From contig NZ_CAMFHL010000050.1 of the NCBI RefSeq assembly GCF_945952095.1, forward strand, positions 1-38,853: DNA of 38,853 nt, written 5' to 3'. Made by a program: the position numbers and the translations under genes. Of this stretch, positions 1-7,745 are shown one piece after another (position 1 is the first letter of the stretch; each line of letters starts with the position of its first letter). This DNA is from an uncultured Arsenicibacter sp. Lineage in GTDB: Bacteria > Bacteroidota > Bacteroidia > Cytophagales > Spirosomataceae. Under the pieces are notes generated by a model. It saw only the letters and a program-made list of their open reading frames with translations, ran no database searches and was not told where the DNA came from.

Positions 1-42
1 CGTAAGGAGTCGTCGGCAGCGTCAGATGTGTATAAGAGACAG
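1..42 (+). other. Illumina Nextera i5-side adapter (artefact)
   Basis: This is not genomic DNA. Base 1 fits the last base of the P5 primer, 2-9 (GTAAGGAG) is a standard Nextera i5 index, 10-23 is the i5-side adapter TCGTCGGCAGCGTC, and 24-42 is the 19-bp Tn5 mosaic end AGATGTGTATAAGAGACAG. The orientation is what read-through of short inserts would give when carried into an assembly. Genomic sequence begins at 43. Confidence 0.98.
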
Positions 43-150
43 GGGTACGTAGATTGGTTGCGGCAAAGATACGACTTGCTTCGTGAAAGAGCAGCTCGTA
101 AAAAGATGTGTACAAAACGCAAAAGTTATCCACATTTCAGGTGTGGATAA
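43..150 (+). CDS. 3' end of an unidentified gene (partial)
   Basis: An open frame runs from the first genomic base to TAA at 148-150, giving 35 codons with no start in view. The first 21 residues (GYVDWLRQRYDLLRERAARK and on) look like an amphipathic basic helix typical of a protein C-terminus. The last part is basic and contains cysteines, and is less protein-like. The stop lies inside the DnaA-box-like inverted repeat at 124-152. No family could be recognised from so short a tail, and it may be a chance open frame. Confidence 0.35.
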   Translation, partial: GYVDWLRQRYDLLRERAARKKMCTKRKSYPHFRCG

Positions 151-169
151 CTCCTATAATTGTGAATAA
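107..169. promoter_or_regulatory. Cluster of DnaA-box-like 9-mers
   Basis: TTATCCACA at 126-134 is a perfect match to the strong E. coli DnaA box. Its exact reverse complement TGTGGATAA lies at 142-150, and TGTGAATAA at 161-169 fits the relaxed consensus TTWTNCACA on the minus strand. A weaker site, TGTGTACAA, lies at 107-115. The two perfect boxes are the arms of an 11-bp inverted repeat (124-134 and 142-152, 7-base loop). Three consensus boxes within 44 bases suggest DnaA binding, either at an origin edge or at a DnaA-regulated promoter. No AT-rich unwinding element or dnaA/dnaN gene is visible, and the contig ends here, so the role is unresolved. Confidence 0.55.
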
Positions 170-218
170 CATATAGTTAAACCAGGAAAATAGACCGCTT
201 AATCGAAAAAAACAGGTA

Positions 219-1244
219 TCAGACATGTAGGATAACTTTCCCGAACTGTTTGCCATCGATCATACGCTGATAGGCTTTCGTGGTATCAGCAAGCGCAAAG
301 GTCTGATCAAGTACAGGCCGGATCTGGTACTTTTCCGTGAATGCGAGCATAGCTGAAAATTCATCCGGAGTACCCATGGTGGAGCCGGTAATCCGTAGCT
401 GCTTAAAGAAAATTTTTGCCGGGATAAGGTCTGTTATCTTACCGGTTGTTCCGCCATACATGGTAATCCGTCCGCCGGGAGCAGCGCAGTCAATCAGGCG
501 GGAAAAAGACGGTCCGCCTGCTCCGTCGATGATGACCGAAAAATACCCTTGCCGGCCGCCGCCTGTCTGGTTGAGGAGTGCTTTATGCCAGTCTTGATCG
601 TTATAGTTTACCCCGCCTGTAGCACCGAGGGCGATGGCTTTGGCCAGTTTTTCGTCAGAGCCAGAGGTGACCCAAACCTCAGCGCCAGCGGCTATCGCAA
701 ACTGCATGGCAAATAAAGCGACACCGCCGCCGATACCGGTAATCAAGACCTTTTCTCCGCTGGCATCCGGCGATTGCTTTAAACCCGCCTGCGTCATCAG
801 AGCCCGCCACGCCGTTAATCCCGCCAAAGGGAGCGCTGCGGCTTCGGCAAATGACAGATGGGCCGGTTTGGGGTGCAGGTATTGGGCGCTGATCCGTACG
901 TATTCGGCAAAGGTACCGTTGTCGGGCATGCCCAGGATGGTGAAGCGATCGCTGTTACAGGCCGGATTGTCTCCCCAGTTATGCCCGCAGTTCAGCAGCA
1001 CTTCCTGCCCGATCCAGCTATTGCCGACACCGTCGCCGGCGGCCGTCACGATGCCCGCCCCGTCCGATCCGGGAATAACCGGCAGCTTAATGCCCGGATA
1101 AAGCCCTTGCTGTATAAACACATCACGGTGGTTAAGGGCTGCGGCCTTAATGGCCACAACCGCTTCGCCCGAACCCGGAACAGGCGTATCCATGTCCGTA
1201 TAAACGAGGGGCGTATTGATGTCCTGCAAATAAATGGCTTTCAT
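219..1244 (-). CDS. Zinc-independent MDR-family alcohol dehydrogenase/quinone reductase-like protein
   Basis: This 341-residue protein has the two-domain layout of the medium-chain dehydrogenase/reductase superfamily. A GroES-like N-terminal domain covers about 25-135 (AALNHRDVF, PGSDGAGIV), and an NAD(P)-binding Rossmann domain starts near 165, with the glycine-rich turn GIGGGVALFA. The cluster of four cysteines that binds structural zinc in classical alcohol dehydrogenases is absent, which favours a quinone-oxidoreductase or enoyl-reductase-like subgroup. NADPH is the likely cofactor, but the substrate cannot be read from sequence. It lies downstream of murQ on the same strand, separated from it by the palindrome at 1329-1396. 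The ATG at 1242-1244 gives the canonical MKAIYL start. Confidence 0.85.
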   Translation of the reverse strand: MKAIYLQDINTPLVYTDMDTPVPGSGEAVVAIKAAALNHRDVFIQQGLYPGIKLPVIPGSDGAGIVTAAGDGVGNSWIGQEVLLNCGHNWGDNPACNSDRFTILGMPDNGTFAEYVRISAQYLHPKPAHLSFAEAAALPLAGLTAWRALMTQAGLKQSPDASGEKVLITGIGGGVALFAMQFAIAAGAEVWVTSGSDEKLAKAIALGATGGVNYNDQDWHKALLNQTGGGRQGYFSVIIDGAGGPSFSRLIDCAAPGGRITMYGGTTGKITDLIPAKIFFKQLRITGSTMGTPDEFSAMLAFTEKYQIRPVLDQTFALADTTKAYQRMIDGKQFGKVILHV

Positions 1245-1328
1245 AAGATTGCCTGTGACATAGTATGGAGAGATAGTCTGCTGGTATCAACTTAGTTTTG
1301 CCGCCACTGAGCCAGCAATAAAAAGAAC

Positions 1329-1396
1329 TTACCACATAGCCACATTAGAAAACATAGATTTTTAACTCTTTGTGGTCTTATGTGGCTATGTGGTAA
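1329..1396. repeat. Long palindromic intergenic element (type A)
   Basis: TTACCACATAGCCACAT at 1329-1345 is the perfect reverse complement of 1380-1396, giving a 17-bp stem and a 34-base AT-rich loop. The right side also carries spaced TGTGG words (1371-1375, 1381-1385, 1389-1393). It sits after murQ and before the MDR gene. It lacks the GC-rich stem plus T-run of a simple terminator and resembles the dispersed palindromic elements found between genes in Bacteroidota. Confidence 0.8.
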
Positions 1397-1437
1397 AAAT
1401 AATTTGGGGTATGGGGTTCAACGGGAAAGAATAGCTG

Positions 1438-2238
1438 TTACCCCTGATAATTGTCAATCGCGCCGCGAACGTTGCCGTACTTTTCCAGTAACGTTTTCGC
1501 TGTTTCTTCAGTTACGCCGAGTTCGCTCATGACCATGCGGGCAGCGCGGTGCTGAAGTTTGATGTTGCTCAGCTGCATATCAACCATTTTGTTGCCTTTC
1601 ACACGGCCAAGCTGAATCATGACTGAGGTCGACAGCATGTTGAGCGCCAGTTTTTGCGCCGTGCCCGATTTCATCCGCGTGCTGCCCGTGACAAACTCCG
1701 GACCAACCACGATCTCAACCGGAAACTCAGCGGCTTTGGCGACGGCCGAATCCGGGTTGCAGACAATACAACCGGTCAGGCAACCGGCAGCGCGGGCTTG
1801 CTCCAGTCCGCCGATTACGTACGGCGTCCGGCCCGAAGCAGCGATACCGACAACGGTATCCAGTGGCTCAATCTGGTAAGCCTGCATGTCTTTCCATGCC
1901 TGCTCCGGATCGTCTTCGGCAAATTCAACGGCTTTCCGGATGGCTGTGTCACCACCGGCAATCAGGCCAATGACCATATCGTGCGGAACGCCATAGGTTG
2001 GGGGGCACTCCGACGCATCGACCACACCCAGCCGGCCGCTGGTACCGGCACCGATGTAAAAGAGACGGCCGCCTTCCTTCATTCGTTTTACCACCTCTGT
2101 TACGAGGGCTTCGAGCTGCGGAATGGCTTTTTCAACAGCGTAGGGTACGGTTTTATCTTCGTTATTGATATTGGTTAGCAGGTCATGAACCGACATCTGC
2201 TCCAGATGGTCGTAATGCGAGGAGGTTTCTGTAATCAT
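1438..2238 (-). CDS. murQ: N-acetylmuramic acid 6-phosphate etherase
   Basis: MurQ cleaves the D-lactyl ether of MurNAc 6-phosphate, giving GlcNAc 6-phosphate and lactate in cytoplasmic peptidoglycan recycling. At 266 residues it is slightly shorter than the E. coli enzyme (about 298), having a shorter N-terminus. A SIS sugar-phosphate isomerase domain covers about 45-200. Visible hallmarks are the segment GAGTSGRLGVVDASECPPTY, the IAASGRTPYV loop, and the MurQ signature GSTRMKSGTAQK followed by the NMLST helix. The C-terminal residues form the small three-helix domain. No phosphotransferase uptake gene or MurNAc kinase lies beside it. A candidate -7 promoter element lies 35 bases upstream, so it may be transcribed apart from the deacetylase gene. 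Confidence 0.95.
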   Translation of the reverse strand: MITETSSHYDHLEQMSVHDLLTNINNEDKTVPYAVEKAIPQLEALVTEVVKRMKEGGRLFYIGAGTSGRLGVVDASECPPTYGVPHDMVIGLIAGGDTAIRKAVEFAEDDPEQAWKDMQAYQIEPLDTVVGIAASGRTPYVIGGLEQARAAGCLTGCIVCNPDSAVAKAAEFPVEIVVGPEFVTGSTRMKSGTAQKLALNMLSTSVMIQLGRVKGNKMVDMQLSNIKLQHRAARMVMSELGVTEETAKTLLEKYGNVRGAIDNYQG

Positions 2239-2272
2239 AGTAGTTGCCTGGGAAGGCCTTCAAACGTTGGGA

Positions 2273-2280
2273 CAAAAGTA
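2273..2280 (-). promoter_or_regulatory. Candidate -7 promoter element for murQ
   Basis: On the minus strand this reads TACTTTTG, an exact match to the Bacteroidota -7 consensus TAnnTTTG, 35 bases before the murQ start. No TTG or TTTG was found at the expected -33 distance, so support is partial. Confidence 0.35.
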
Positions 2281-2288
2281 CGGAAATT

Positions 2289-3074
2289 TCACGGGGCGCT
2301 GATTCCGTTTAAAAGCTCATCTATGCGGACAAGCTGGTAGTTTCGCTGCTTCAGGTACGTCAGCAATTCACCCAGCGATTGATAAAGCTTATCGGTCCGG
2401 CCGGGATGAGTACCGATGTGTACCAGCAGGATAAAGCCGTTCAGCCCCGACTGCTTTTTTTGTTCATACGCATACACCGATTCCAGAATAGTGCGGGTAC
2501 TGCGATAGTTTTTGGCATCGGGAGTTGTATAATCAGCGTGGCTGATGGTGCCGCCGGTGTAATTGATGAGCTGTAAGCCTTCGCGTTTGGTCCAGCCGGC
2601 GATGCTGTCGTTATACCACTCGTAGGGCGGCAAAAAATAACGGGCCTGTTTTTTCCGGATACCGAACCCGTTCATTGCCGCGTAGTTGGCCTGCAAATCC
2701 GTCCGGAACCGGCTTTCGCTGACCAGCAAACTGTCCCGTTTACTCCAGTCGCAATAAAGCAGGTGCTGATCAGAGTGCGCGCCGAGGTAATGCCCGTCGT
2801 TGCGTAAGTCCGCAATAATCTGCCGGAAAGCCTGATTCCGGTAAAACCGGCCGGTGAAGAAAAACGAGGCCGGTACGTGGTGCTGCTTCAGGGTTTCGCG
2901 GACCAGCAGCCCGCCGTCGGCGTATTCGTCGCCGGTAAAGACCAGTGCCAGCTGCCGTTTGCTGGTATCGCCCCGTATAATGGCCCCTTTAAACCAGTGG
3001 CCAGTTTGCTGGGCCACGGTCATACCGGTGCTCAGCAGCCACAGAAGCAAACCGGCTACCTGCTTACGGCTCAT
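2289..3074 (-). CDS. Secreted NodB-like polysaccharide deacetylase family protein
   Basis: This 261-residue protein has a signal peptide (cleavage likely after VAQ near residue 22) and a NodB-homology fold. Metal-site motif 2 is intact as HSDQH (H100, H104). RYFLPPYEW at 145-153 fits motif 3 and LLVHIG at 216-221 fits motif 5. Motif 1 is altered: where the family has TFDD, this protein has FTGDE (46-50), keeping D49 as probable metal ligand but with Gly in the place of the usual catalytic base. Its start overlaps the GH9 stop (ATGA), so the two are translationally coupled and probably act on the same secreted or surface glycan. Whether it deacetylates is uncertain. Confidence 0.85.
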   Translation of the reverse strand: MSRKQVAGLLLWLLSTGMTVAQQTGHWFKGAIIRGDTSKRQLALVFTGDEYADGGLLVRETLKQHHVPASFFFTGRFYRNQAFRQIIADLRNDGHYLGAHSDQHLLYCDWSKRDSLLVSESRFRTDLQANYAAMNGFGIRKKQARYFLPPYEWYNDSIAGWTKREGLQLINYTGGTISHADYTTPDAKNYRSTRTILESVYAYEQKKQSGLNGFILLVHIGTHPGRTDKLYQSLGELLTYLKQRNYQLVRIDELLNGISAP

Positions 3075-4843
3075 TTCCCGTGTTGTTTAGCGGCCAGCAG
3101 GTAAATCAGTGAGGCTGTGCCGTCCATGGTTGGTTCGTTGGTTGAATAATCACCGTAGTCGTCGTGGTAAATGACCAGCTTGCTCTGAAAGGCAGCGTAT
3201 TCGTCGGGTTCATATAGGGTAATGCCGATCAGATTCCGGTAAATGCTGCCATATACCGGACCATCGACCAGTCCGCCGTCAATCGGGTATTTTTTCAGGT
3301 GTGTAAAGGCGGAATGCGGATCGGTGGGCGTATCAGCATTGCCAGGCAGGCCATATACAAAACTGCTGCCCCACGGATTGCAGCCGAATAGCCAGTCGAA
3401 ACAGGCTTGTTCGAGCTCCTCATACCGGTTATCGCCCGATAGCTGCCGGTACCAATAGCACTGGGTGGCAAAGGATGTTGTCAGGTTATTACTGCACCAT
3501 GTAAACGGCACGCCACGGTAAAAGCCGTTTTGTTGCGCCCGTTTCCAGACAATGTCGATGCCCTGCCGCAAAAAGGCAATAACCTCTTTACGCGACTTGC
3601 CGGTCAGATTTTTGGCCAGTTCATAATGCCCCACGTTAACAAACGGATACCATTGGTAATGGCGCGCTGTATCGGCGATAATCCATGGTGTAACCGGTTC
3701 CTGGCGGGCATAGCCGAGCGCCTGCGTCAGGTAGGCCGGATTCGGACTGATGGTATGCAGGGCTACGGCGGCCAGCTCCATATCGTCGGTCCAATTGTCT
3801 TCTTCGTAAAAATACGGTGCCCGTCCCGGTGCGGTCTGGCAGGCGCCCGGCTTTTTCAGGCCCAGCGCATAGGCCGTATTGGCGCGGTGTTGTAGTTTTT
3901 GCGCATAGGCTGCATCCCGCACCTGCAATAGCTGATAGCCCAATGAAAAAGCACTGCTCACCTTTCCGGCGGTTGAGGCGACCCCTGTTGCCCGGTTTTT
4001 GTACTTAAACAGTCCTTGCGGCTGACCGGTGCAGAAGTAGACCGGCCGCTCTAAGCCTTTGCCATAAAAATTATCTTCTTTCGGAATCCGCATGCCGGCA
4101 TGGTCGCGGTCATCGCCGAGCTGGTTAAACAGCCAGTCGTCTTTCGGGTGCATTTTCAGCAGCCAGTCGAGACCCCAGCGGGCTTCGTCGAGCACATCAG
4201 GAGTCTGATTCCGGCCGGCCAGTCCGTTAGCCTGATGCTGATCGCCGAATGCTTCCGGAAAGTCGCGGTATGCCGCCAGCAGGTGGTAAGTCGCGTTAGC
4301 CGAGGTGGTTACGTATTGGAGGTAGTCCGACGCATCATGCCAGCCCCCCGACGCATCGATATGGGTGCTGTCGGGCATAGGTCCGTACATGGTGTACCCG
4401 TCGTGCGTATGACAGGAGTCGTTGAGGTAAGAGTTGAAACCGCTGCGCTGCTGCCGCATGTACCGCAGGCAAAAATCGGCGGCACCGTCGTATACGCGGG
4501 CATCAACGCGGAAAACCGGCGATTCGGCCGTTTCGGTTTTAATACGGTAGCTGCCTGGTTTGGTAAGTTTAGAGAAATTTAAGCGGTAGGTTTGGGCAAA
4601 CGGCCCGTAAGCGCCGAATGCCTTACCCGCTTTGCCGGTCCAGACAACGGCGCCGGTTTCGGCATCAACCACCGAAAATGTCCGGAGCGATGCGTCCGTG
4701 GCTTTGCTGCCCCAGACCGCTACTTTGACGCCATCGGGGCGATAGCCTAACAGATTGACCCGGACCCATGTTTGCTGTTCATCGGGAAACCGGAAGGAAA
4801 AGGCAAGGAGTAAAAGGCAGGCGAAAAGGAGGAAGTTCTTCAT
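3071..4843 (-). CDS. Glycoside hydrolase family 9 enzyme with N-terminal Ig-like domain
   Basis: This 590-residue secreted protein has a signal peptide (about 1-19), a CelD_N-type immunoglobulin-like domain (about 25-113), and an (alpha/alpha)6 GH9 catalytic domain (about 115-590). The catalytic-base motif is GGWHDASDYLQY at 166-177, with D170 and D173 in the places of the paired Asp of GH9. The C-terminal motif DYSTNEPTMDG supplies the general acid, probably E570. The usual HHR segment is replaced by a divergent PTDPHSAFTH stretch. GH9 enzymes are inverting beta-1,4-glucanases, but some act on glucosaminides. The coupled deacetylase makes an aminoglycan substrate worth considering. The metallopeptidase gene lies 20 bases upstream in the same operon. 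Confidence 0.93.
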   Translation of the reverse strand: MKNFLLFACLLLLAFSFRFPDEQQTWVRVNLLGYRPDGVKVAVWGSKATDASLRTFSVVDAETGAVVWTGKAGKAFGAYGPFAQTYRLNFSKLTKPGSYRIKTETAESPVFRVDARVYDGAADFCLRYMRQQRSGFNSYLNDSCHTHDGYTMYGPMPDSTHIDASGGWHDASDYLQYVTTSANATYHLLAAYRDFPEAFGDQHQANGLAGRNQTPDVLDEARWGLDWLLKMHPKDDWLFNQLGDDRDHAGMRIPKEDNFYGKGLERPVYFCTGQPQGLFKYKNRATGVASTAGKVSSAFSLGYQLLQVRDAAYAQKLQHRANTAYALGLKKPGACQTAPGRAPYFYEEDNWTDDMELAAVALHTISPNPAYLTQALGYARQEPVTPWIIADTARHYQWYPFVNVGHYELAKNLTGKSRKEVIAFLRQGIDIVWKRAQQNGFYRGVPFTWCSNNLTTSFATQCYWYRQLSGDNRYEELEQACFDWLFGCNPWGSSFVYGLPGNADTPTDPHSAFTHLKKYPIDGGLVDGPVYGSIYRNLIGITLYEPDEYAAFQSKLVIYHDDYGDYSTNEPTMDGTASLIYLLAAKQHGK

Positions 4844-4863
4844 GAAAGCGAAGATAGAGAAAA

Positions 4864-5985
4864 TTAATTTTCCTCTACCAGCTCGTCATTTTCGTAGTTT
4901 CCTGATTCCTGCGTTCCGTCGGTATTATACAGAATACCAAAACCTTCGCGCTTTCCTTTGATGAACGTGCCGACAAACCGGTCGCCGTCCGAGAAGTAAT
5001 AAGTGCCTTTGCCGTGGGGCAGGTTATCCTGAAACTGACCGACGTATTTGTCGCCGTTACGGTAGAAGTACAGGCCATTGCCTGTCCGCACATCCTCAGC
5101 AAACGTCCCTTTGTATTTCATTTTGCCATCGGGATAAAACTGAACGCCTTCGCCATGTTTGCTGCCGTTGGCAAAATCGCCCTGGTATTTTTCAAGCGTC
5201 GGATTAACAAAAATGCCGTAACCATCCTGACAATCGCCGCTGAGGCAGCCAACTTTTGTTTTGCCGACTGCTTTTGTGGTTTCTTTGGCCGGTGCGTCCG
5301 GATTGGTCATGGCCAGCGGATTGGCAGGGCGTTGTGCCGCATTCCGGGTAATGCGGTTGCTGTCCTGTTGCGGATAAATTTCTTCGGCTTCCGTCCAGCC
5401 TTTGCGGATTGCGTCGATCCGTGCCTGTTTGGCCGGGTGAGTTGTGGTGGCTTCTTCGGCACCAAGTGTCTTAATGGCAATCAGGGCCTCATTGAGCGAA
5501 GCCCCTAACTGATGCAGCACAAAGCCTGAGAAACGGTCTGCTTCAATTTCTTTAACCGGCTGTCCGCCTTTGCCGTCGATGGTATGCCCCTGCAGGTGGT
5601 GACCGATTTCGTGGGCCATGATGCTGATCGCCGACCAGTCGGTTTCGGTCATGTCTTCGATGCGCTGCATAAACGCCCCGTCATAAATAATAAACCGCTG
5701 CCCGCTGACGACAGTCGCGAAGCAGTTGCGGGTGTTCGGGCATTCGATAATCTTGAAATTCCGGACCAGACCGATGGGTTTCAGAATCCGGTCGACTACC
5801 TTTTCGGCATGGCCGCTTGAGGCTGTATACATCATGTAATTACACAGCGACTGGGTGCCTGCCTGACCTGTGTAGTTGCAGACAAACGTGTGTTGGTGTA
5901 TCGGGGATTGACGGTTACCTGTCTGCGCCAGCAACGTCACCTGGGTTATGAGCCAAAGCCCTACAGAAAACAGCACAAATCGCAT
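4864..5985 (-). CDS. Secreted HExxH metallopeptidase with C-terminal MORN repeats
   Basis: The 373-residue protein has a signal peptide (1-20), an M48-like zinc peptidase core with HEIGHH at 125-130 and the downstream third-ligand helix EIEADRF at 146-152, a proline- and threonine-containing linker (about 205-245), and four to five MORN repeats (about 253-365; YQGDFANGSKHGEG, YKGTFAEDVRTGNG, YVGQFQDNLPHGKG, FVGTFIKGKREGFG). The peptidase helices are those of soluble M48-like enzymes rather than membrane HtpX. MORN repeats often bind lipids or proteins. It is the first gene of the operon with GH9 and the deacetylase. The role is probably envelope protein turnover or processing; the substrate is unknown. 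Confidence 0.85.
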   Translation of the reverse strand: MRFVLFSVGLWLITQVTLLAQTGNRQSPIHQHTFVCNYTGQAGTQSLCNYMMYTASSGHAEKVVDRILKPIGLVRNFKIIECPNTRNCFATVVSGQRFIIYDGAFMQRIEDMTETDWSAISIMAHEIGHHLQGHTIDGKGGQPVKEIEADRFSGFVLHQLGASLNEALIAIKTLGAEEATTTHPAKQARIDAIRKGWTEAEEIYPQQDSNRITRNAAQRPANPLAMTNPDAPAKETTKAVGKTKVGCLSGDCQDGYGIFVNPTLEKYQGDFANGSKHGEGVQFYPDGKMKYKGTFAEDVRTGNGLYFYRNGDKYVGQFQDNLPHGKGTYYFSDGDRFVGTFIKGKREGFGILYNTDGTQESGNYENDELVEEN

Positions 5986-6239
5986 AGATCGGTCCCGGGG
6001 TAAACTCGTCGTCAGGCATTTAAACGCGGAAATCCCTTTTTTCCTTCTATACCGGAACCGCTATTTTGTAAAGAATAACCCAGCAGGACAATCAATTGAT
6101 AATATGAGCTAATACCATATTTTATGCAATAAAATTATTTTATTTTGAGTTAATTATTTTGTTTTGAAAAACGTTAATCTATTATAGCAGTAGATAATAG
6201 AAAACAAAAAAACGTCACTGCTAATCTTATCTCTGAACT
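5986..6239. promoter_or_regulatory. AT-rich divergent promoter region
   Basis: These 254 bases lie between the divergent starts of the MORN metallopeptidase and the S41 protease. The right half (about 6110-6200) is strongly AT-rich and must hold the promoters of both. No exact TAnnTTTG element at a sensible distance from either start could be identified, and no clear repeat was seen. Confidence 0.4.
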
Positions 6240-7691
6240 ATGCTTCATACAACTAACTGGCGTTCGATAGCCCTTGGGCTGTCGGTTGGTGCTTCTGTCT
6301 GGCTTACAGGGTGCCGGAAAACCGAAAACGTACAACCATCTGTTACCACCAGTACCACAACGGTGGCAGTCAACACGGAAAATCAGACGGTCAACAACTG
6401 GATTCTGACCAACATGCAGTATTACTACTACTGGAACGACAAAATCCCGACGACCGTTGACAAGAACCTGAATCCTTCCGATTACTTTGCTGCACTTAAG
6501 TATACGTACGATGCAACGGCCCGCCCCGACGGCGACCGCTTTTCGTGGATTCAGCAAAGCGCGGATGAACTGACAGCGGCCCTCAGCGGCGAAAGCAAAA
6601 CCGACGGGATGGAGTTTCAGCTCTATATCCGTCCGAATACGACGGATGATATTGTCGGCTCTGTGCTGTATGTGTTGCCTAATTCACCGGCGGCAAAAGC
6701 GGGTATCAAGCGGGGGGATATGTTTTTTAAGGTTGACGGTCAGAAAATGACCCGCAGCAACTACAGCAGTTTGCTGTCGTCGGCTACGGATACGAAGCAG
6801 TATGGTTTTCTGAAGGTAGAAAACGGTGCACTCGTTGAAACGTCTGATGTGAAGACGGTGACAGCGGTAGTGTTTCAGGAAGATCCGGTGTACATGGATT
6901 CGGTCTACACCGTTGGCGCGAAGAAAATCGGCTATCTGGTCTACAATCAGTTTGTGCCGGGGCCAAACGGCAGCACCGTGGCTACCTACGATCAGAAACT
7001 TGATAATATTTTTATCAAGTTTAAGCAGCAGGGCGTTAACGAACTGATTCTGGACTTCCGGTATAACCCCGGTGGTTATGTATCGTCGGCGACCAACCTG
7101 GCTAGTTCCATTGCTAAAAACGTGACAACCAGCAGCGTGTTTGCCCGTAAAGAGTGGAACAAAACGATTACGCCGGATCTGGAAAAGCAGTATGGTAAAA
7201 ACTTCTTTTACGATTATTTCCAGACGAAGGCCGGTAATATTGGTAGCAACCTGCAACGCGTGTTTGTGCTGACCACCAGTCGCTCGGCGTCTGCCAGTGA
7301 GCTGGTTATCAACGGTCTGAAACCGTACATGACTGTGACGACCATCGGTACAAAGTCATACGGTAAAAATGTAGGATCGGTGACGATTTCGGATTCGAAG
7401 AAGCAGATTAAGTGGGGGATGCAGCCCATTGTGTCGAAGTCATTCAACTCACTGGGTCAGTCGGACTACAACACCGGTTTCACACCTGCGGTTACGGTCA
7501 GCGAACCACTGAATCCGCGTCCGTTCGGCGATGTGAGCGAAGCGTTGTTGAACGAAGCCCTCTTCCAGATTACGGGCTCACGGCTTGCCCGCCGCGCCAT
7601 CGTGGCCGAGGTAAACGCCCCGACGCCGATTGCTTCTACGATTGAGCGCAAAGCCGGTGGCAGCAATATGTTCATCGAGCTGCCGAAATAG
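6240..7691 (+). CDS. S41 family (C-terminal processing-like) serine protease, lipoprotein
   Basis: This 483-residue protein has a lipoprotein signal with lipobox LTGC (Cys25) and a low-complexity Thr/Val linker (30-50). A helical cap region is followed by a PDZ-like domain (about 120-200; SPAAKAGIKRGD) and the tail-specific protease domain (about 225-415). DFRYNPGGY at 272-280 is typical of the family. TSRSASASE gives probable nucleophile Ser351, and TKSYGKNVG gives Lys376. The 25-residue spacing equals that of the Ser430/Lys455 dyad of E. coli Prc. It is likely anchored in the periplasm or outer membrane and degrades or trims envelope proteins. It is monocistronic, ending at a hairpin. Confidence 0.92.
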   Translation: MLHTTNWRSIALGLSVGASVWLTGCRKTENVQPSVTTSTTTVAVNTENQTVNNWILTNMQYYYYWNDKIPTTVDKNLNPSDYFAALKYTYDATARPDGDRFSWIQQSADELTAALSGESKTDGMEFQLYIRPNTTDDIVGSVLYVLPNSPAAKAGIKRGDMFFKVDGQKMTRSNYSSLLSSATDTKQYGFLKVENGALVETSDVKTVTAVVFQEDPVYMDSVYTVGAKKIGYLVYNQFVPGPNGSTVATYDQKLDNIFIKFKQQGVNELILDFRYNPGGYVSSATNLASSIAKNVTTSSVFARKEWNKTITPDLEKQYGKNFFYDYFQTKAGNIGSNLQRVFVLTTSRSASASELVINGLKPYMTVTTIGTKSYGKNVGSVTISDSKKQIKWGMQPIVSKSFNSLGQSDYNTGFTPAVTVSEPLNPRPFGDVSEALLNEALFQITGSRLARRAIVAEVNAPTPIASTIERKAGGSNMFIELPK

Positions 7692-7712
7692 TAGTTAGCC
7701 GGGCAAAATACG

Positions 7713-7742
7713 ATACGGGCAGGTCGGTTGGCCTGCCCGTAT
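7713..7742. terminator. Bidirectional hairpin terminator
   Basis: ATACGGGCAGG (7713-7723) pairs perfectly with CCTGCCCGTAT (7732-7742) across an 8-base loop. It lies between the convergent S41 and Fic genes. T-runs are poor on both sides, so termination strength is uncertain. Confidence 0.6.
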
Positions 7743-7745
7743 GCA

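Noticed and set aside
124..152. The 11-bp inverted repeat read as a transcription terminator.
   Set aside because: No T-run follows on either strand and both arms match the DnaA box exactly, so a DnaA site is more likely.
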